Below are positions 1 to 14,000 of a stretch of 64,000 nucleotides of DNA, in pieces. The DNA comes from Girardinichthys multiradiatus (taxonomy: Eukaryota; Chordata; Actinopteri; Cyprinodontiformes; Goodeidae), in NCBI RefSeq assembly GCF_021462225.1, contig NC_061805.1, forward strand, positions 32,815,958-32,879,957. Reading direction: 5' to 3'. Made by a program: the position numbers and the translations under genes. The notes under the pieces are model-generated. The model was not told the origin of the DNA. It was given only the letters and a program-made list of their open reading frames with translations, and did not search any database. The first letter of the stretch is position 1; each line of letters begins with the position of its first letter.

Positions 1-1493
1 CTGTTCCTGAGGGATAACAGAAACCCAGCTCCAGACATAAACTACCCTCCAGGTTGAAACCTAATTTTGAATGTTTTGGCTATGTTTAGATCTGTTAAAA
101 CAGGCTCCCAGTCCAAGAGAGCAGGTGGTTGTGGCCCACAGAGACATGATTAGGATGGCAAAGATAAAATAAATCCAACACATCACAAGTTTGGTTTCTT
201 TTACTTATGCAGTGATGCCAGCTTTGAAAGTTTGGTAACATCTTAAAGAACCAAGCAGGAAATCAACAAATGACACATGAATATCAAGAGTAGATATTTA
301 TCACTGGTTAGTGTGGAAACGGAGGTCGGCCCATAAATGAGATCCAACAAAAGCCCCAAACAGCTTCATTTGATGTGCAGCTCAGATTAGTTGGCAGGAG
401 TGACACAAACTTTGGGTTTGGCTCAGTTTACCGACCAATCTGTTGTCTGTGGGATCGAATTTCCTCCCAATCATTTGATCAGGTGACACCTTCAAACCTG
501 ATTTGTTTCTGCTAACCAGAGTTATTATTATTCAGCTAATTTCCCTCCTCTTCGTCATAGAGATAAGGGTTGGGGGAGTTTATTTGAGCTTTTCCATTTA
601 ATTCTAATAAAAATGTTTTCAAAATACTAGAAAGGATTAAAACTCTACTGGGAGGAACTTACTTAGGCTATCATGAATTTACCATAATTCTTTAGTTTTG
701 ATGTAAGATACAGTTGGTATTCCTCCCTCTCTCAAGTGTTGTCTCTTTGAGGCTCTCTCAAATTAAGTTAGAAATCAATCCTTCTTATTGGATACTCAGG
801 ATCTAATCAGTGACAAGCATTGTTTAAATAATGAAATAATTAAAAAAAAAATTTCTCCAGTCCTGTAGACTCAGGATCCGAAAGGCTTATGAGCTTTTGG
901 TTAAGTTCAGCAGATATTTGTTTGGTCCGGAGATAATAACGACACTAAAAAATGAACATTACAACCTCCTAAGTGTAGAATTATCTGAAAGAACTATTTT
1001 CAATCATTCATTGCATCCATCGTAACTAAATTTATTTTAAGTTAGGTCGGCAGGTTTCTAGATGAGTAACTAAACAAGCAAGTACAATCCTTTTTTTGTT
1101 TCTTTTTTAAAGCAGATCAATTTTGTAATCCCAAAACCTCTGAACAGAAACTGTTTAGGGAGAAGCATTTGCCAAATGGCAGCAGGTCAAATAAGCTCTT
1201 CACAGGCGTCTCGATCACTGATATGTTGTTAATAAACAGAAAAGAATATTGCAGGTTTATATGGCTTAATCTCCTGAGGCTGGGCTAGATCATAATATAT
1301 TAAAAAAAACATTTTAAAACCAGCAGAAATGAACCACACAGAACAGCTCACAATAGAGAACTAAAACCTGCAATATTATGGCACTCTTACAGCACTGCAG
1401 CTTCTTAGTAGTACTGGATAATAAATGTTAAAATACCATAACTACTTTTTTGAGTCAAGCTGAAGAAGGAGTCCTATCAGCTGTGGTTGGTTT
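1..1493. other. Left-flank intergenic DNA, nothing recognised
   Basis: AT-rich sequence without a convincing exon, RNA gene or repeat that I can name. Only short open frames occur, and none resembles a known protein. It lies beyond the 3' end of MVK. Confidence 0.5.
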
Positions 1494-2815
1494 GTGAGAC
1501 TCCTGAGGCGGCTGATGGGTACCGTGAGGCTAAGTGTGCCGCAGCCCGGGCTGTGGCAGAGGCAAAAACTCGGGCCTGGGAGGAGTTCGGTGAGGTCATG
1601 GAGAAGGACTAACAGTTGGCCTCGAAGCGAATCTGCCAAACCGTCCGGCGCCTCAGGAGGGGGAAGCAGTGCTTCGCCAACACTGTTTATAGTGGGGGTG
1701 GGAGGCTGCTGACCTCGACTGGGGACATTATCGGGCGGTGGAAGGAGTACTTTGAGGATCTCCTCAATCCTGCCATCCTGCATTCCCTAGTGGAAACAGA
1801 GGCTGGGAACTCAGGGTTGGACTCTTTCATCACCCAGGCTGAAGTCACTGAGGTGGTTAAAAAGCTCCGTGGTGGCAAGGCTTCGGGGGTGGATGAGATC
1901 CGCCCTGAGTACCTCAAGTCTCTGGATGCTGTGGGGCTGTCATGGTTGACACGCCTCTTCAACATTGCGTGGCGGTTGGGGACAGTGCTTCTGGACTGGC
2001 AGACTGGGGTGGTGGTCCCCCTTCATAAGAACGGTGACTGGAGGGTGTGTTCCAACTACAGGGGGATCACACTCCTCAGCCTCCCTGGTAAGACCTATGG
2101 CAGAGTATTGGAGAGGAGAGTCCGGCCGATAGTCGAACCTCGGCTTCAGGAGGAGCAGTGTGGTCTTCGTCCCGGCCGTGAAACACTGGACCAGCTCTAT
2201 ACCTTCTGCAGGGTGAACAAGGGTTCATGGGAGTTTGCCCAACTCGTCCACATGTGTTTTGTGGACCTAGAGAAAGCATTCGACTGTGTCCCTCATGGTG
2301 CCCTGTGGAGGGTGCTCCAGGAGTACGGAGTCAGAGGCCCTTTATTAGGGGCCATCCGGTCTCTGTACAAGCGGAGCAGGAGTTTGGTCCACATTGCCAG
2401 CACGAACCCGGACTCCGGCAGGGCTGCCCTTTGCCACTGGTCCTGTTTATAACTTTTATGGAGACCAGTGGATATCGTCTCTTCTTTTTACAGATGACGT
2501 CGTCCTGGTGGCCCCCTCTAGCCAAGACCTACAGCATGCACTGGGGCGGTTCGTAGCCGAATGTGTAGCTGCTTGTTCACGACTGAAGGTAGAATCGACA
2601 GACGGATCGGTGCAGCTGCCGCAGTAATTAGGGCGTTGTGCCGGTCCGTTGTGGTGAAGAGCGAGCTGAGCCGAAAAGTGAAGCTCTCGATTTACTGGTC
2701 GGTCTACTTTCCTACCCTCACCTACGGCCATGAACTTTGGGTCATGACCGAAAGAACAAGATCCCGGATACAAGCGGCGTCACTTTATGGACGCCTTTCA
2801 ATATATAGATTTTAG
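1494..2815 (+). mobile_element. Truncated LINE: reverse transcriptase fragment
   Basis: A non-LTR retrotransposon copy truncated at both ends. The frame at 1616-2452 reads through the fingers and palm of a reverse transcriptase, with a conserved SNYRGITLLSLPGK block and palm motif A in FVDLEKAFDCVP. A frameshift and small deletion near 2450 move the reading to a second frame starting near 2394. That frame holds motif C as FTDDVV, followed by the thumb. A third piece near 2561-2815 retains the block ending in HELWVMTERTRSRIQAA. No upstream endonuclease and no 3' tail are visible, so it cannot mobilise itself. The same family recurs at 13050-13655. I recognise it as a common fish LINE but am not sure of the clade (Rex1/L2-like is possible). 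Confidence 0.85.
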
Positions 2816-5097
2816 AAAGACAAGTTGACAATGAATTTATTGCATATATTTCTGCAGTAATCAGGCTTTACCTACAAAAACCACTTGATGGACGGACGGA
2901 TAAATGGCTGGATGAACATGTAGATGCAACATTTAGGCAATTGGACAGACCTACAGAATACTTTTTATGAAATTCCAGATTACTCCGGACTGCATAGGGA
3001 GCCTTTAAGATGAGTTCTGTAATACTATTCTAACACCCTGCCGTCTTAATCGGACCCCTGCTTCCAATGCTGGTCGCCAACCCCTACTTAGCAAAGGGCA
3101 AATAGCCCCGGGAGGATCATGCAGCTCATGGTGTTGACTGTGCCTCTGTCATTGTGTTCCTATGAATGCTGAGAGGGAACGATTGCCTAAATATCCCCCA
3201 CTGTGGCCAATTCCTCATCTGTGGCTAACACAGATATGACAAAACAACACACAAAACAGGCACTTTCCATAATAACAAGCAGAGACAAATGCTAATCTAT
3301 GCATGTGAATGCATATGCACACACAATGTATGGAGCTGTATACTAAAATCTCCATTAGCAAAACCACTGGACATCAGCTTCACGATATCTTGTCACCCAG
3401 GTCTAATACTGCATTCACTCTTAATGGTTCCTGACAAGTCTCTCACCAGTTGACAAGGGACCAGAGGGGATGTGCAACAGCGAGCAAGACCACTCAGCAA
3501 TTTCATATTTAGCATTTCATTCCTCCTGCTTGGACAAAATGAATAATTCATCCCTGTTTCGCTTACACAGATTCATACAGACAAAACTCCCTCAAACACC
3601 CAAAATGTTAAATGATTTTTACATACCACCCTCCCTCACTGCAAGGGCAACTCACATTCCTACTGTACATCTGAAAATCTGACATGCTCCCTTTTTATCC
3701 TTGAACCCCTTTCCTTACCCCCTCGGTTATCTGAAATAATCCCAGGCCTTCCTTAGATTCTATTCATCAGAGCAGAAAGAAGCCGGCACTGACACTGATA
3801 TATAAAAAAATACCATCTGCGCCTCACTCGGGTAAAAGGACTGAAAGAAAATGAGACAGAAAATAAAAAAAGGGTTTCAAATAAAACTGGCTTCGTTGTG
3901 TCCACCCCCACTAACCCTCACCCAGTCTGCCTTCCCACCCTCCTCAATGCCATTTCAATTGAAAAGCACAGTGGTAATTAAATTCCAGCAGGGGTTAGGG
4001 GCAACTGTGCAGCACGCTGACAGGGGGGGTACTCTGACATAAAGATGACACAATTTAAGAGGACATAAGGGGCGGAAGCCGAGAAGGGCTGGGTGGGCGT
4101 GGTGGGGGTGGTTAGGGTGACAAATGCCGTTTATTCACTTACACTGCCAGATATGGGCTCCTCAATCTTCGTGACATTTGAAAAAACTAAATGAAATGAA
4201 TATTCAATCTCAGCCGATTCCCACAATGACCTTTTCCCCAAATCAGGGGGTGTTCCAGACAGATCTGTCCTCTGCATCTGTGCCATTTGCTGCATATTTT
4301 GCAATGCTTAGGAGGATGAGCGATTAAGTGGAGGAGAATTTGGAAAAGCTGTTGTGTGTCTGTCGGCACAAATGTGTAACTCAGAGGGACGATGTTTGTT
4401 GTTTATTCACAGTACAGTGATGCTAATCCAGATCCTCCAGAGAGGCCGCACACGCCTGCTGTCCTGTTTTCTGCAACCTTCATTAGCAAAACAACACAAC
4501 CTGTTAGTCTTTAACTGGAGATATAAAACTGCAAAATGAGTTAGTGTCTGCAGGTTTTTACTTTAAACTGGGACTAGACATCAATGCAACCATCAGTTTG
4601 TTGGAGAGTTTTTATATATTTAATCTGGCATGCATCAATTTTTGGAATAATTACTTCAAGTGGATTTACAAAAGGTTTTTGTAACTGATGTTTCCTAGCA
4701 AATAAATCACAGCTTTATCACGTTTACTAAAGCGGGTATTTTGCAAAATATGTTAAAATGTTAGAATTGTTGATTTAATATTATTTAACTAATCTATTTA
4801 AATATTACAATATTAGACTTTTTTCCTGATTTATCGGAAGCATTTGTGCTACTCTGCTGCCATCTAGTGTACAGATATATTACTGCATACGATTGTGCTT
4901 CAAAGTACAAAAAACCAGATTGATTAGTCAGTTAATGACACAAAAAACAATAAAATTCAGTGAAGAAAATCCATTGTAATCAATGTTTCTGTTCTTTCAG
5001 TCGCCGTTATCAGCTCGGTATATCACAGGTTTTGAGGCATCATAGGAAAAGTCCTACAGTGTATGAATCAGTCTTCTTGTTTAGCCACCGGCAGGCC
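2816..5097. other. MVK downstream region, nothing recognised
   Basis: No exon or named repeat identified. Some of it is presumably the MVK 3' UTR. Candidate minus-strand polyadenylation hexamers (TTTATT on the plus strand) occur near 4129 and 4389, but I cannot tell which, if any, is used. Confidence 0.4.
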
Positions 5098-8000
5098 TCA
5101 GTACCGATTTAAAACCTCCAGAATTTCCTCTTTAACAGAGAAGGGGAAGTGCTGCTGCACACCTGGTCCACCAATACTTGTTTCCCAGCAGTCAAAGCCG
5201 CAGTCCCTCAGGTCCTTTATCGTCCCCTGGACAGTCGTCGAATCAGTTTCTACAAAACATACCAAACACAACAATTTCAATAAACAAGAAAAGTCCGACA
5301 GGCATTTCTGTGAAGGCCTCAGAGGTTTGTTAGAGAACATTAGTGAACAAACAGCACCATGAACAGCAAGGATCAAGACACGTAAGTTGACACAGTCGAC
5401 AGATATAGAAATGTAGCAAGAATAAAGCCATTGCTAAAAGTTCAACAGTCTCAATTCAAGGGTTTTTAACATAATTGATCTGGTCTTTATCCCATTTTAA
5501 AATTATTTAATTCTAACCTGACGTATGCAGAAACAAATACCACAGATCCATTAAAGACAAAATGTATTGAACACAGATGAAGCCAAAATGGAAAAGCTTG
5601 TGACAAACTAAGAACACCCCAAAACCCTTGATATGTAAAAAACACATAACATCCTTTCTTTTTTCCATGACTGTCTATCCCCAGGTGAAGGCATAGCATC
5701 TACAGGCAGAGATAAAATAACTTGTATGCACTCTTCTAATATTATTATAACGGCCATTAGAGCAGACAGATTTAAAAGGGTTTAAAATAGCTGCAATTCA
5801 AAAACAAATACATGAGAAGAAAAAGAAACTATTTGGAAATCTATTTTGGAGATTGAGAACTTGTTAACATTGCATATGCTGCAGGCATTAACAAAGACTG
5901 AACACAGGCTTTCTGATTGGTTCTGTACAGTATCTGCATGAGCACACATTTGTATATGTGCACACAAACTGCTTTTTTGTAAACCATCTCATGCATTGTC
6001 CTTATAGTCCTTACATCTGAGAAAAGGAGCGAGAGAGCGTCTGAGGAAAACAGAACGTTCAATGTCACCGAGAGGTTCTGGCAACTCAAAGTAGGCAGAT
6101 CAAACGTATTTATGCTTAAACTGGGACTGCTAAAAATGTGGGTAGCCTAAGAGGCTGAAGAGGGTTATTAAAATGCATAAATGTAGTTACATTTTCCACC
6201 AAAACATAAACTTACAGACATTAATCATTTAATATTACTAAAAGAATTGCCTTTAGAAACATACAATATGGAAATAAAATGGATTTTTCTCTGCATAGTT
6301 GTCTTGAAAAGACGACCTCTCCCACTGTTTGCACTGGAATGAATGAAGGTTCGGATCTATCAGCCACAGGCATGAAGAATGTTTAGTTAGAAGAGGAAAG
6401 ATGGAATTCAATTAAATAAATACCAGGAAAGTCAGAAAATAAATAAGACTGCAACTTCTAAAATTAAAAACATACTTTAAATTTGACAAAGGACAATATC
6501 AAGAGGCATGAATATTTTGCAAAGGCCTCTCGATTACTTTGAGCATTTCTTTTTTTATCTGGGTGGTTTTCTGAGGATCAGTGCAGGTAAGAAGGCCAAC
6601 ATAGGAAGTACTTTTTATTTACGGTATATTATTTTTTAACCTTCAAATGATGGAGCAACCTTTCCATTGGTTGTGAAAGCAAATAAGTAATTTTACATAC
6701 GTATCACACTTCTCAGCCTCCATGGAGGTGCCGTCATACATGGATGATGACGGCACCGCCTAGAAATCTCCTATAGTGATAACTGAATGCATTGACTGAA
6801 TTTATTAGTTCAGTTCAGACCAGGAAGCAGGGTCGTAGTTTAATACTCCTCTCTGCAGCTTCTGTACTGCTACCCACCCGTTACCCTATTAAGACAGTGT
6901 TGTGCCCACGCCCAAAATTGAATAGATTAAAAAATAATCTAGAAGGAGGGAATCATCAAAATCTAATAAAAATAAACACAACTCAGACTAAAAAGAAAAA
7001 TAAAACAATTAAATGTGGCCTACTGAACATAAGATCTCTCTCTTCAAAGACATTGCTAGTTAGTGACCTGATTTGTGACAATCAGATTGATTTATTTTGC
7101 CTCACAGAAATCTGGCTGCAGCAAGAGGATTATGTTACTTAATGATTTAGCTCCATCATACATCAGAGATCTGATTGTTCCATATATTCCTAACAGAGCA
7201 CTTCGTTCTCAGACTGCAGGTTTACTGGTGGTTCCTAGAGTCTCTAGAAGTAGAATGGGAGGCAGATCCTTTAGTTATCAGGCTCCTCTCCTGTGGAACC
7301 AGCTTCCAGCTTTAGTCCGTGAGGCAGACACCCTGTCTACTTTTAAGGCTAGGCTTAAAACTTTCCTTTTTGATAAAGCTTATAGTTAGTGGCTTAGTTT
7401 ATCCTGAACTATCGCTGTAGTTATGCTGCTATAGGCTTAGGCTGCTGGAGGACATAATGACCACTTTCACCCTCTTAGCTAAATTCTCACACTACTCTCC
7501 AATTTTGCATTATTTGCTGTTATTTCAGCTTTTAACTTTATGTTCTCTCTCTTTTCTCTTCCTAGAAGCTACACCTGGCCTGACTCTGTATCTACCTGTG
7601 ATACCTTTCTGGAGAGGGGCATCGTCCGAGCTTCTGCTGGCAACAACTTAATGCTCACCCTCTACCGATGATCCACATAGCCCTGTCTTTCAGTGTTTAA
7701 CCCTTTCTCTCTCCTAGACATGGCAATTGACTGATCTTTACTGTGACTAACTCTATGTGCTCTTTTTCAGACTCTAACCTTGAAAACTGGCTCAGAGTTT
7801 ATCTGTTCTTTCTTTCTAGATGAAACGACTAAAGGAGCTACATCCATTAACATTTACTTTTCCTTCCCATAGAAAGTACTCCTGGATCAGTGCTTCTTTG
7901 TTCTCTTTGTGTCTCTGCTCTGTTCTCTCAAACCCCCAGTCGGTTGTGGCAGATGGCCACTCACACTGAGCCTGGTTCTGCTGGAGGTTTCTTCCTGTTA

Positions 8001-11000
8001 AAAGGGAGTTTTTCCTCTCCACTGTCGCTACATGCATGCTCAGTATGAGGGATTGCTGCAAAGTCAACGCCAGCGACTGTCCACTGTCTCTACAAGCTCA
8101 TCCAGGAGGAGGGAATGCTGCAAGTCACTGACTGGATGAAATCTGCTGGGTTTCCTTAGACATAAAAACTTTTTATCCAATTTAAATAAATAACTAACTC
8201 TGACTGCACTGTTCAATTGTTAGAAATAATAGGAATGTATGAACCTGACTGTTGTGAAGTGCCTTGAGACAACATGTGTTGTGAATTGGCGATATATAAA
8301 TAAAACTGAATTGAATTGTTTTCTGGGCAGAAAAGTTTTTTTTTTTTTAACATGACCAATGCATGTGTGGCTGCTTATTGGAGACACAGAAAAATGATGG
8401 TGCGAGCACTTTAGTGGGAAAAGTGGCTAAGCTTAGTCTCCTGGTTTTGCTCCGGGATTATGAGACAACTGGAAATTGCAGTTTATGTAAAGAAACAACT
8501 CAAAGCTCGGGGATGAGGACACAACAAATGTTGTCGACTGCCTTGTGTTTGCCTTTTTCTTTCCCACCTTTTCTTTTTACATTTTTCTTGATTTCAGACA
8601 TGAAAATGAATGTAACCACAAGCTCAAACACATTTGAAAAGGAAATATTATAAAAATGATGATATATGCCTGTAAAATCTAGTAAGGTATTATATACCGG
8701 TAGCTAAAAATTTAAACCGAACTGTTATGACATAGAAAAAACCCATTATTGTGCGGCACCTGGTCTCAGGAGGGTGATCCCACAGCCTCCTCCGCCTGCT
8801 CCTGTAAGCTTGCTGTGAAGCCCTCTGGCCGCCGTGACCTGGCACAACGTGTCTAAAGAAGGATGTCCTACACCCATCACATTCAGATGATGCTGGTTGA
8901 TGTCAATCAGCTCCTATAATGGTTAAATGAAGCTGTAAAAATACAGGCCATGAACGGTAAACATATTTACGTGAATATAAGCTCTAGGGTTCCAGTGCTT
9001 TTATGTTATAGGATATTATCAAATAAAATAAGGTTGTACTTCCTGACTGCACATTTTTAATAAAAAAACATTTTACCCAAATGACTGATAAAATTTTACC
9101 TCTAAAATATTATAGTGCTCTCCTTTGATAGGCTCACAAGTCATCTCGTTTAGGACTTTCTCACATGTGCAGGAAATGGCATCGACTGAATCCAAAACGG
9201 GGATCAAGATGAAAGGAAACTGCAGGAGGGCAAAACAAAAACAGACCCACAAGGCAGATTAACATCTCCAGCATACCTTGTACACAGTTCCTGCAAATGC
9301 GAGTTTTTTTTTATGCGCTGAAATTTACAAATGCTGAGCAGATTTCAAGAGACAGCCTGCATGCAGGCAGCACATTTGACTGATTGTGTCCAATACTGGC
9401 ACAACATCGTGCAATCCCAATCTCTGTCCGGGGTGGAAAGCTGCACACCTGCTGGTGTCGCCAAGGCAACGCCACACAGGGGTGCTGGCTAAGAGTTTAA
9501 TTTTAATGTTTTATGGAGGCACTCAACCCCATGCCCTGGAGTATCAGCCGCACAAAAGCAGTGCCTATTATATTAATTATAGTGTCGGCAAGTAACACAC
9601 GGGGAGGGAAAAGCCGTTTAGTACCTTGTTAATTTTGTCCTTCACCCTGGCAACAAGTACCTTGGTGCTCCGTGGTACTTTGGTGTTGGTGAGGAGGATT
9701 CTTAACAACGGCACCCTGGCAGTAAGAAAGATCGGAGAGTTCAGAGATCTGCTGATGAGGGGGTGATTTCACACACAAACCTTAATTTCTGTTACCAAAA
9801 CCACAGAGTATAGCTTTTTTAATTGGCTTATTAATCAAAAACTCATAAGCATTGCATCAGTACCTGCTCAGTGGTATTATCTTTCCAGCTAAAAATCTCA
9901 GCATACCACCTATGTATAAAAAAATTTTAAAAGGAGGTTATTTGGTGATATTGTTAAGTGTTGGTAAAATAATAATAGTGTCTCTACTGAGATTAAAAGG
10001 TAGGAGAAACAATTTTTTGGGGTCATATGTCATGTTTAAACACTTTTCTGTCTCACCCCACGTTCCAACAGCGTTGTCTACTCCTGAGGGATTTCCATGG
10101 ACGATCTTCTCAGCTTGGAAAGCCCAACTGTTGATGAGCTCCAGATCCTCCTGACACCATCTGCAGTCAGTTCACAACGACACAGGGTACTGTTTAATGA
10201 GCGATCACAATTACAGGTAAATAGCTGTGTGTTTAATTGAACTATTACAGAGGCACTGTTTGGGATTGCACAGTCTCCATTAGCACACTCGTGTGTTTTA
10301 GATCATTAAACACCATTTAATTTCAGATTAAGATTACATGGGTAAATAAAAAAAATATGCAGTTTTCTGATTATTTCATTTATTAGGAAAAAAAGCTTTA
10401 AAATCTGCCCCTACGTGAAAATAACTATGATCAACCATATTTTGGACAGCTGAGTTAAATGAATGAATTACTGCCTATATTGACCTCTAAAATCAAGAAA
10501 CCACTTAGTCTGAAAGCACGGTGTAGGGTAAAAGATTTACAAGAGTAACATCAAGAACAAGAAATAAAGTCACCAACATCTATCAGCCTGGAAAGGTTAG
10601 AAAGCATTTTCTAAGGTTAAACCACAGTGAGAGCAATTATCCACAAATAGAGAAAATACTGAATAGTGTTGAACCTTCCAAGTAGTGGCTGGCCTACCTA
10701 AATTACTTCAAGAGTGCATCAATCATTGATCTGCGAGGGCACGAAGGACCAAGAACATCTTAATCACTGCAGGCCTCACTTGCCTCAGTTAAGGTCAGAG
10801 GTCATGAAGAAAGACGCCAGGCAAAATGGTATCCATGGTAGAGTTCCAAGGCCCAAACCACCGTTGATCGAAAAGAACACTAAGGTCTGTCTCACATTTG
10901 CCAACAAACATCTTGATGACTTTTGGAAAAATATTTTGTACTAAGTGGTTTTTGTTACATCTGGTATAAACGTACCACTACATTTAGGAACATCATACTT

Positions 11001-14000
11001 AACTTAAACAATTCTGCAATGAAGAGAGGATCAAAATTCCTCAACAGTTATGTAAAAGTTTAATTGTTAGTTATCACAAATGGCAGTTGTGATAATTGCA
11101 AAAAGCTGCAAAAACAGTAGTTAAGTTTAGGGGGTAATTACTTTTTCACACTGGCCTGGGTATCCAAATGAATAGCTTTCTTTCTCTTAATTAACGAAAT
11201 CATCATTTGAAAAGTCCATTGCATGATTCATTAAGTTATCTTTGTAAAATTAAAATAATTTTAATGTTTGATATTCAAAATTGTTGGGATAAAATGATCT
11301 GAAACATTTAAGTCTGATTAAAAAGAGATCAAATCTGTAAGGGGGAAATACTTCCCTGATTTAAATGGATGTAACTCTCAACCAAATTTTGTGGATCTAA
11401 ATAAGAATCAGATTTTTTGCAACACATTTTCCAAAAACACACGGCATATGCTAATGTAAATAAAAACAACAAAAAGTGATGAGTCGCAACTCGCGCAGGT
11501 CTTTTTCAAGTCAAGTTAAAACAATATCTTATGTATGCAATAATTTATTTTAACATTTGCTGAATCTGACACAAAGCAACAGGTTTAAAACAGGGGTTAC
11601 GTTGATGCACAGGTAACTTTTAGATTGTACAGACAACTAATCCTAAAACACACATACAGTTTCTGCAACACATGAAACTTTCTGGCTTGGATGTGTCAGT
11701 TTTTTAAAACTTTTAGTTTTATTTGTAAATAAAAAATGCAACACGTGACTTTAAACCTTTTGAAAGCAAAAAGAATCATTGTCAAGACTGCGAGAAATGT
11801 TTCCTTCAGATCTGAAACATTTGCAGAAAGCTGAAAAAAGAAGCTTTGATCCAACGTAAGACAAATTTGCCAGGCCTTACTTTTATTAAGCATGTCACCA
11901 CAATCAGATTGGAAAAATCAAGCCAGCAAAGCACAACTTAAACTTGCATAAATACCTTGTATAACCCAATGACTATGTTTACTGTTTAGACAAAAAACCC
12001 AGAGACTATTTGTGTTGAAGCAAAAATCCCAGCTCATAAAGGGAAACCCTGGTCTTACCCAGCAGTCTGCTCCCACTCTTTGAAGGGAGTGGGAATGGCT
12101 CCACTCGCGCAGAGGACAGCTGCAGCTAAACACACCGAGTAGGCAGCACTTGAGCCCAGTCCTGCTCCAGTCGGCAGTTCTGACCACACACACACCGTCA
12201 GACTGGGCATATCTCTGAAAACGCAACCACAAACAATAAATTCATGTTTTCAATTAACTTAAATTGTCTACATGTGACTAAAAAAAGCTAAAAAACAGAT
12301 GACTGTGGTATGTTTTTTTATTTGAAGGGATAGATTTGCTAATACATCTGCAAAAACAAGGAAAAGATTGCATGATGATTCAGTTCCAGCATTAACATGC
12401 AGAATGAATTTCTTTTAATGCTACACTGATGATGCAGTAACACATAGACTGCTTAATAACAGCAGAAACAAACTTGACACTTCTGTCTATGTCATTTCAG
12501 AGTGGTTGCTTTCAGGCAGAGAAAAATACTCTAAACTAATTGTCCAGTACTGCTCTCAAGGGGGAAACCCATCCAGACTTGTTAAAGGGTGCAGAGTGGC
12601 CTGCACCTGACTCTCATTAGTGGCCATCCTGTCAGAAAACCTTCACCTCTCTCTGACACGGCAGCACCGTGTCAGCGGCGATTAAACCCTCCAGCAACCT
12701 GCAGCCCGTAATGTTCCTGAGCATCTTCCCTGCTCACAGCAGCTGGGTCTGCAGTGTCCACCGATCTGTCTCCATTAGCTGTCTTTATCTCAAAGAAAAC
12801 TGTTTTAATTCATCCATTTAACACATCCATGCCAATAAGGAAATACATTTTCATATTAGGGTTGTAAAGTAAGGAGGTAAAAACTGCAGGCCTGCACATG
12901 AGTGCAATAAATCTCTAAACGAGTGTTCATCACCACGTTTTCTTATACGGGTACATCTAAAAACATTTTGAATATGATGAAAAAATGTTATATTTTTCCC
13001 TCATTTCAGAAAGTGTAACTCATATTATACAGATTCATTACCAGTCATTCATCCATCGTCTTCCACTTATCCAGGATCAGGTCATGGGGCAACAGGTCCA
13101 GGAGGGAACCTCAGAAATCAGAAATCCAGAACTTTGCTTTATGGGTCAGTTCTTTCTTTACCACAACAGATCGGAGCAGCGCCTGTATTACTGCAGACAG
13201 AGCCCCCAATGCGCCGGTCCATCTCTCGTTCCATCCTACCATCACTTGTGAACAAGACACTTGAACTCCTCTGCTAGAGTCAAAGACTGACCCCAGATCC
13301 AGAGGGGGCAGTCCACCTTTTTCAGGTTGAGAACCATGGTATGAGACCTACAGGAGCTGACTTTCATCCCGGCGCCTTCGCACTTAGTAGTGAACTGCTC
13401 CAGTGCACGCTGGAGGTCATGGCCTGAAGAAGCCAACAGAACCACATCATCTGTGAAAGGCAAAATGAGAGTCCTGAGGTTCCCCAACCAGACACCCTCC
13501 TCTCCACGACTATGCCTTGAGAGCCTGTTGGTGAACACCACAAACAGGATCGATGACTCCCTGGCAGACTTCAACATTACTGCTCTCAAGTGCACAAGGC
13601 AAGATCCATAAAGATAAGAGTGTGTTTGGTGTGGAAGAACTTCAGCGATATGCACAGATTCCTGACCTCAACCCAATAGAACATGTTTAGAATTAATTAG
13701 AGATGAGACTGTGAGCCATAAGATATCACTCAAGTTCATATGCGTGCAGGAAGATCTGTCAACGCCTTTGCCAATATAGTGCATCTGCAAACACAGTCAC
13801 TATTAAAATGCTAAAAATGTAATAAAGCATTCCTACTGTCTATCCAAAATAACTGTGGGTGAGTTCCAGTAATCTTAATTAATATCCTCTAAATGTATTC
13901 CAACTTGTGTTTAATATAATTTTTTTTTGTAAATTGGGCCAGAAACCTCCCGTTACATGATATGGAGCACAGTGAACTTTTCCCGCACAAAATGTTTCCT

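Noticed and set aside
11918..12232. 104-codon minus-strand frame over MVK exon 4
   Set aside because: It is an out-of-frame shadow. The frame giving [17 protein letters not shown] in the same place is the real one.
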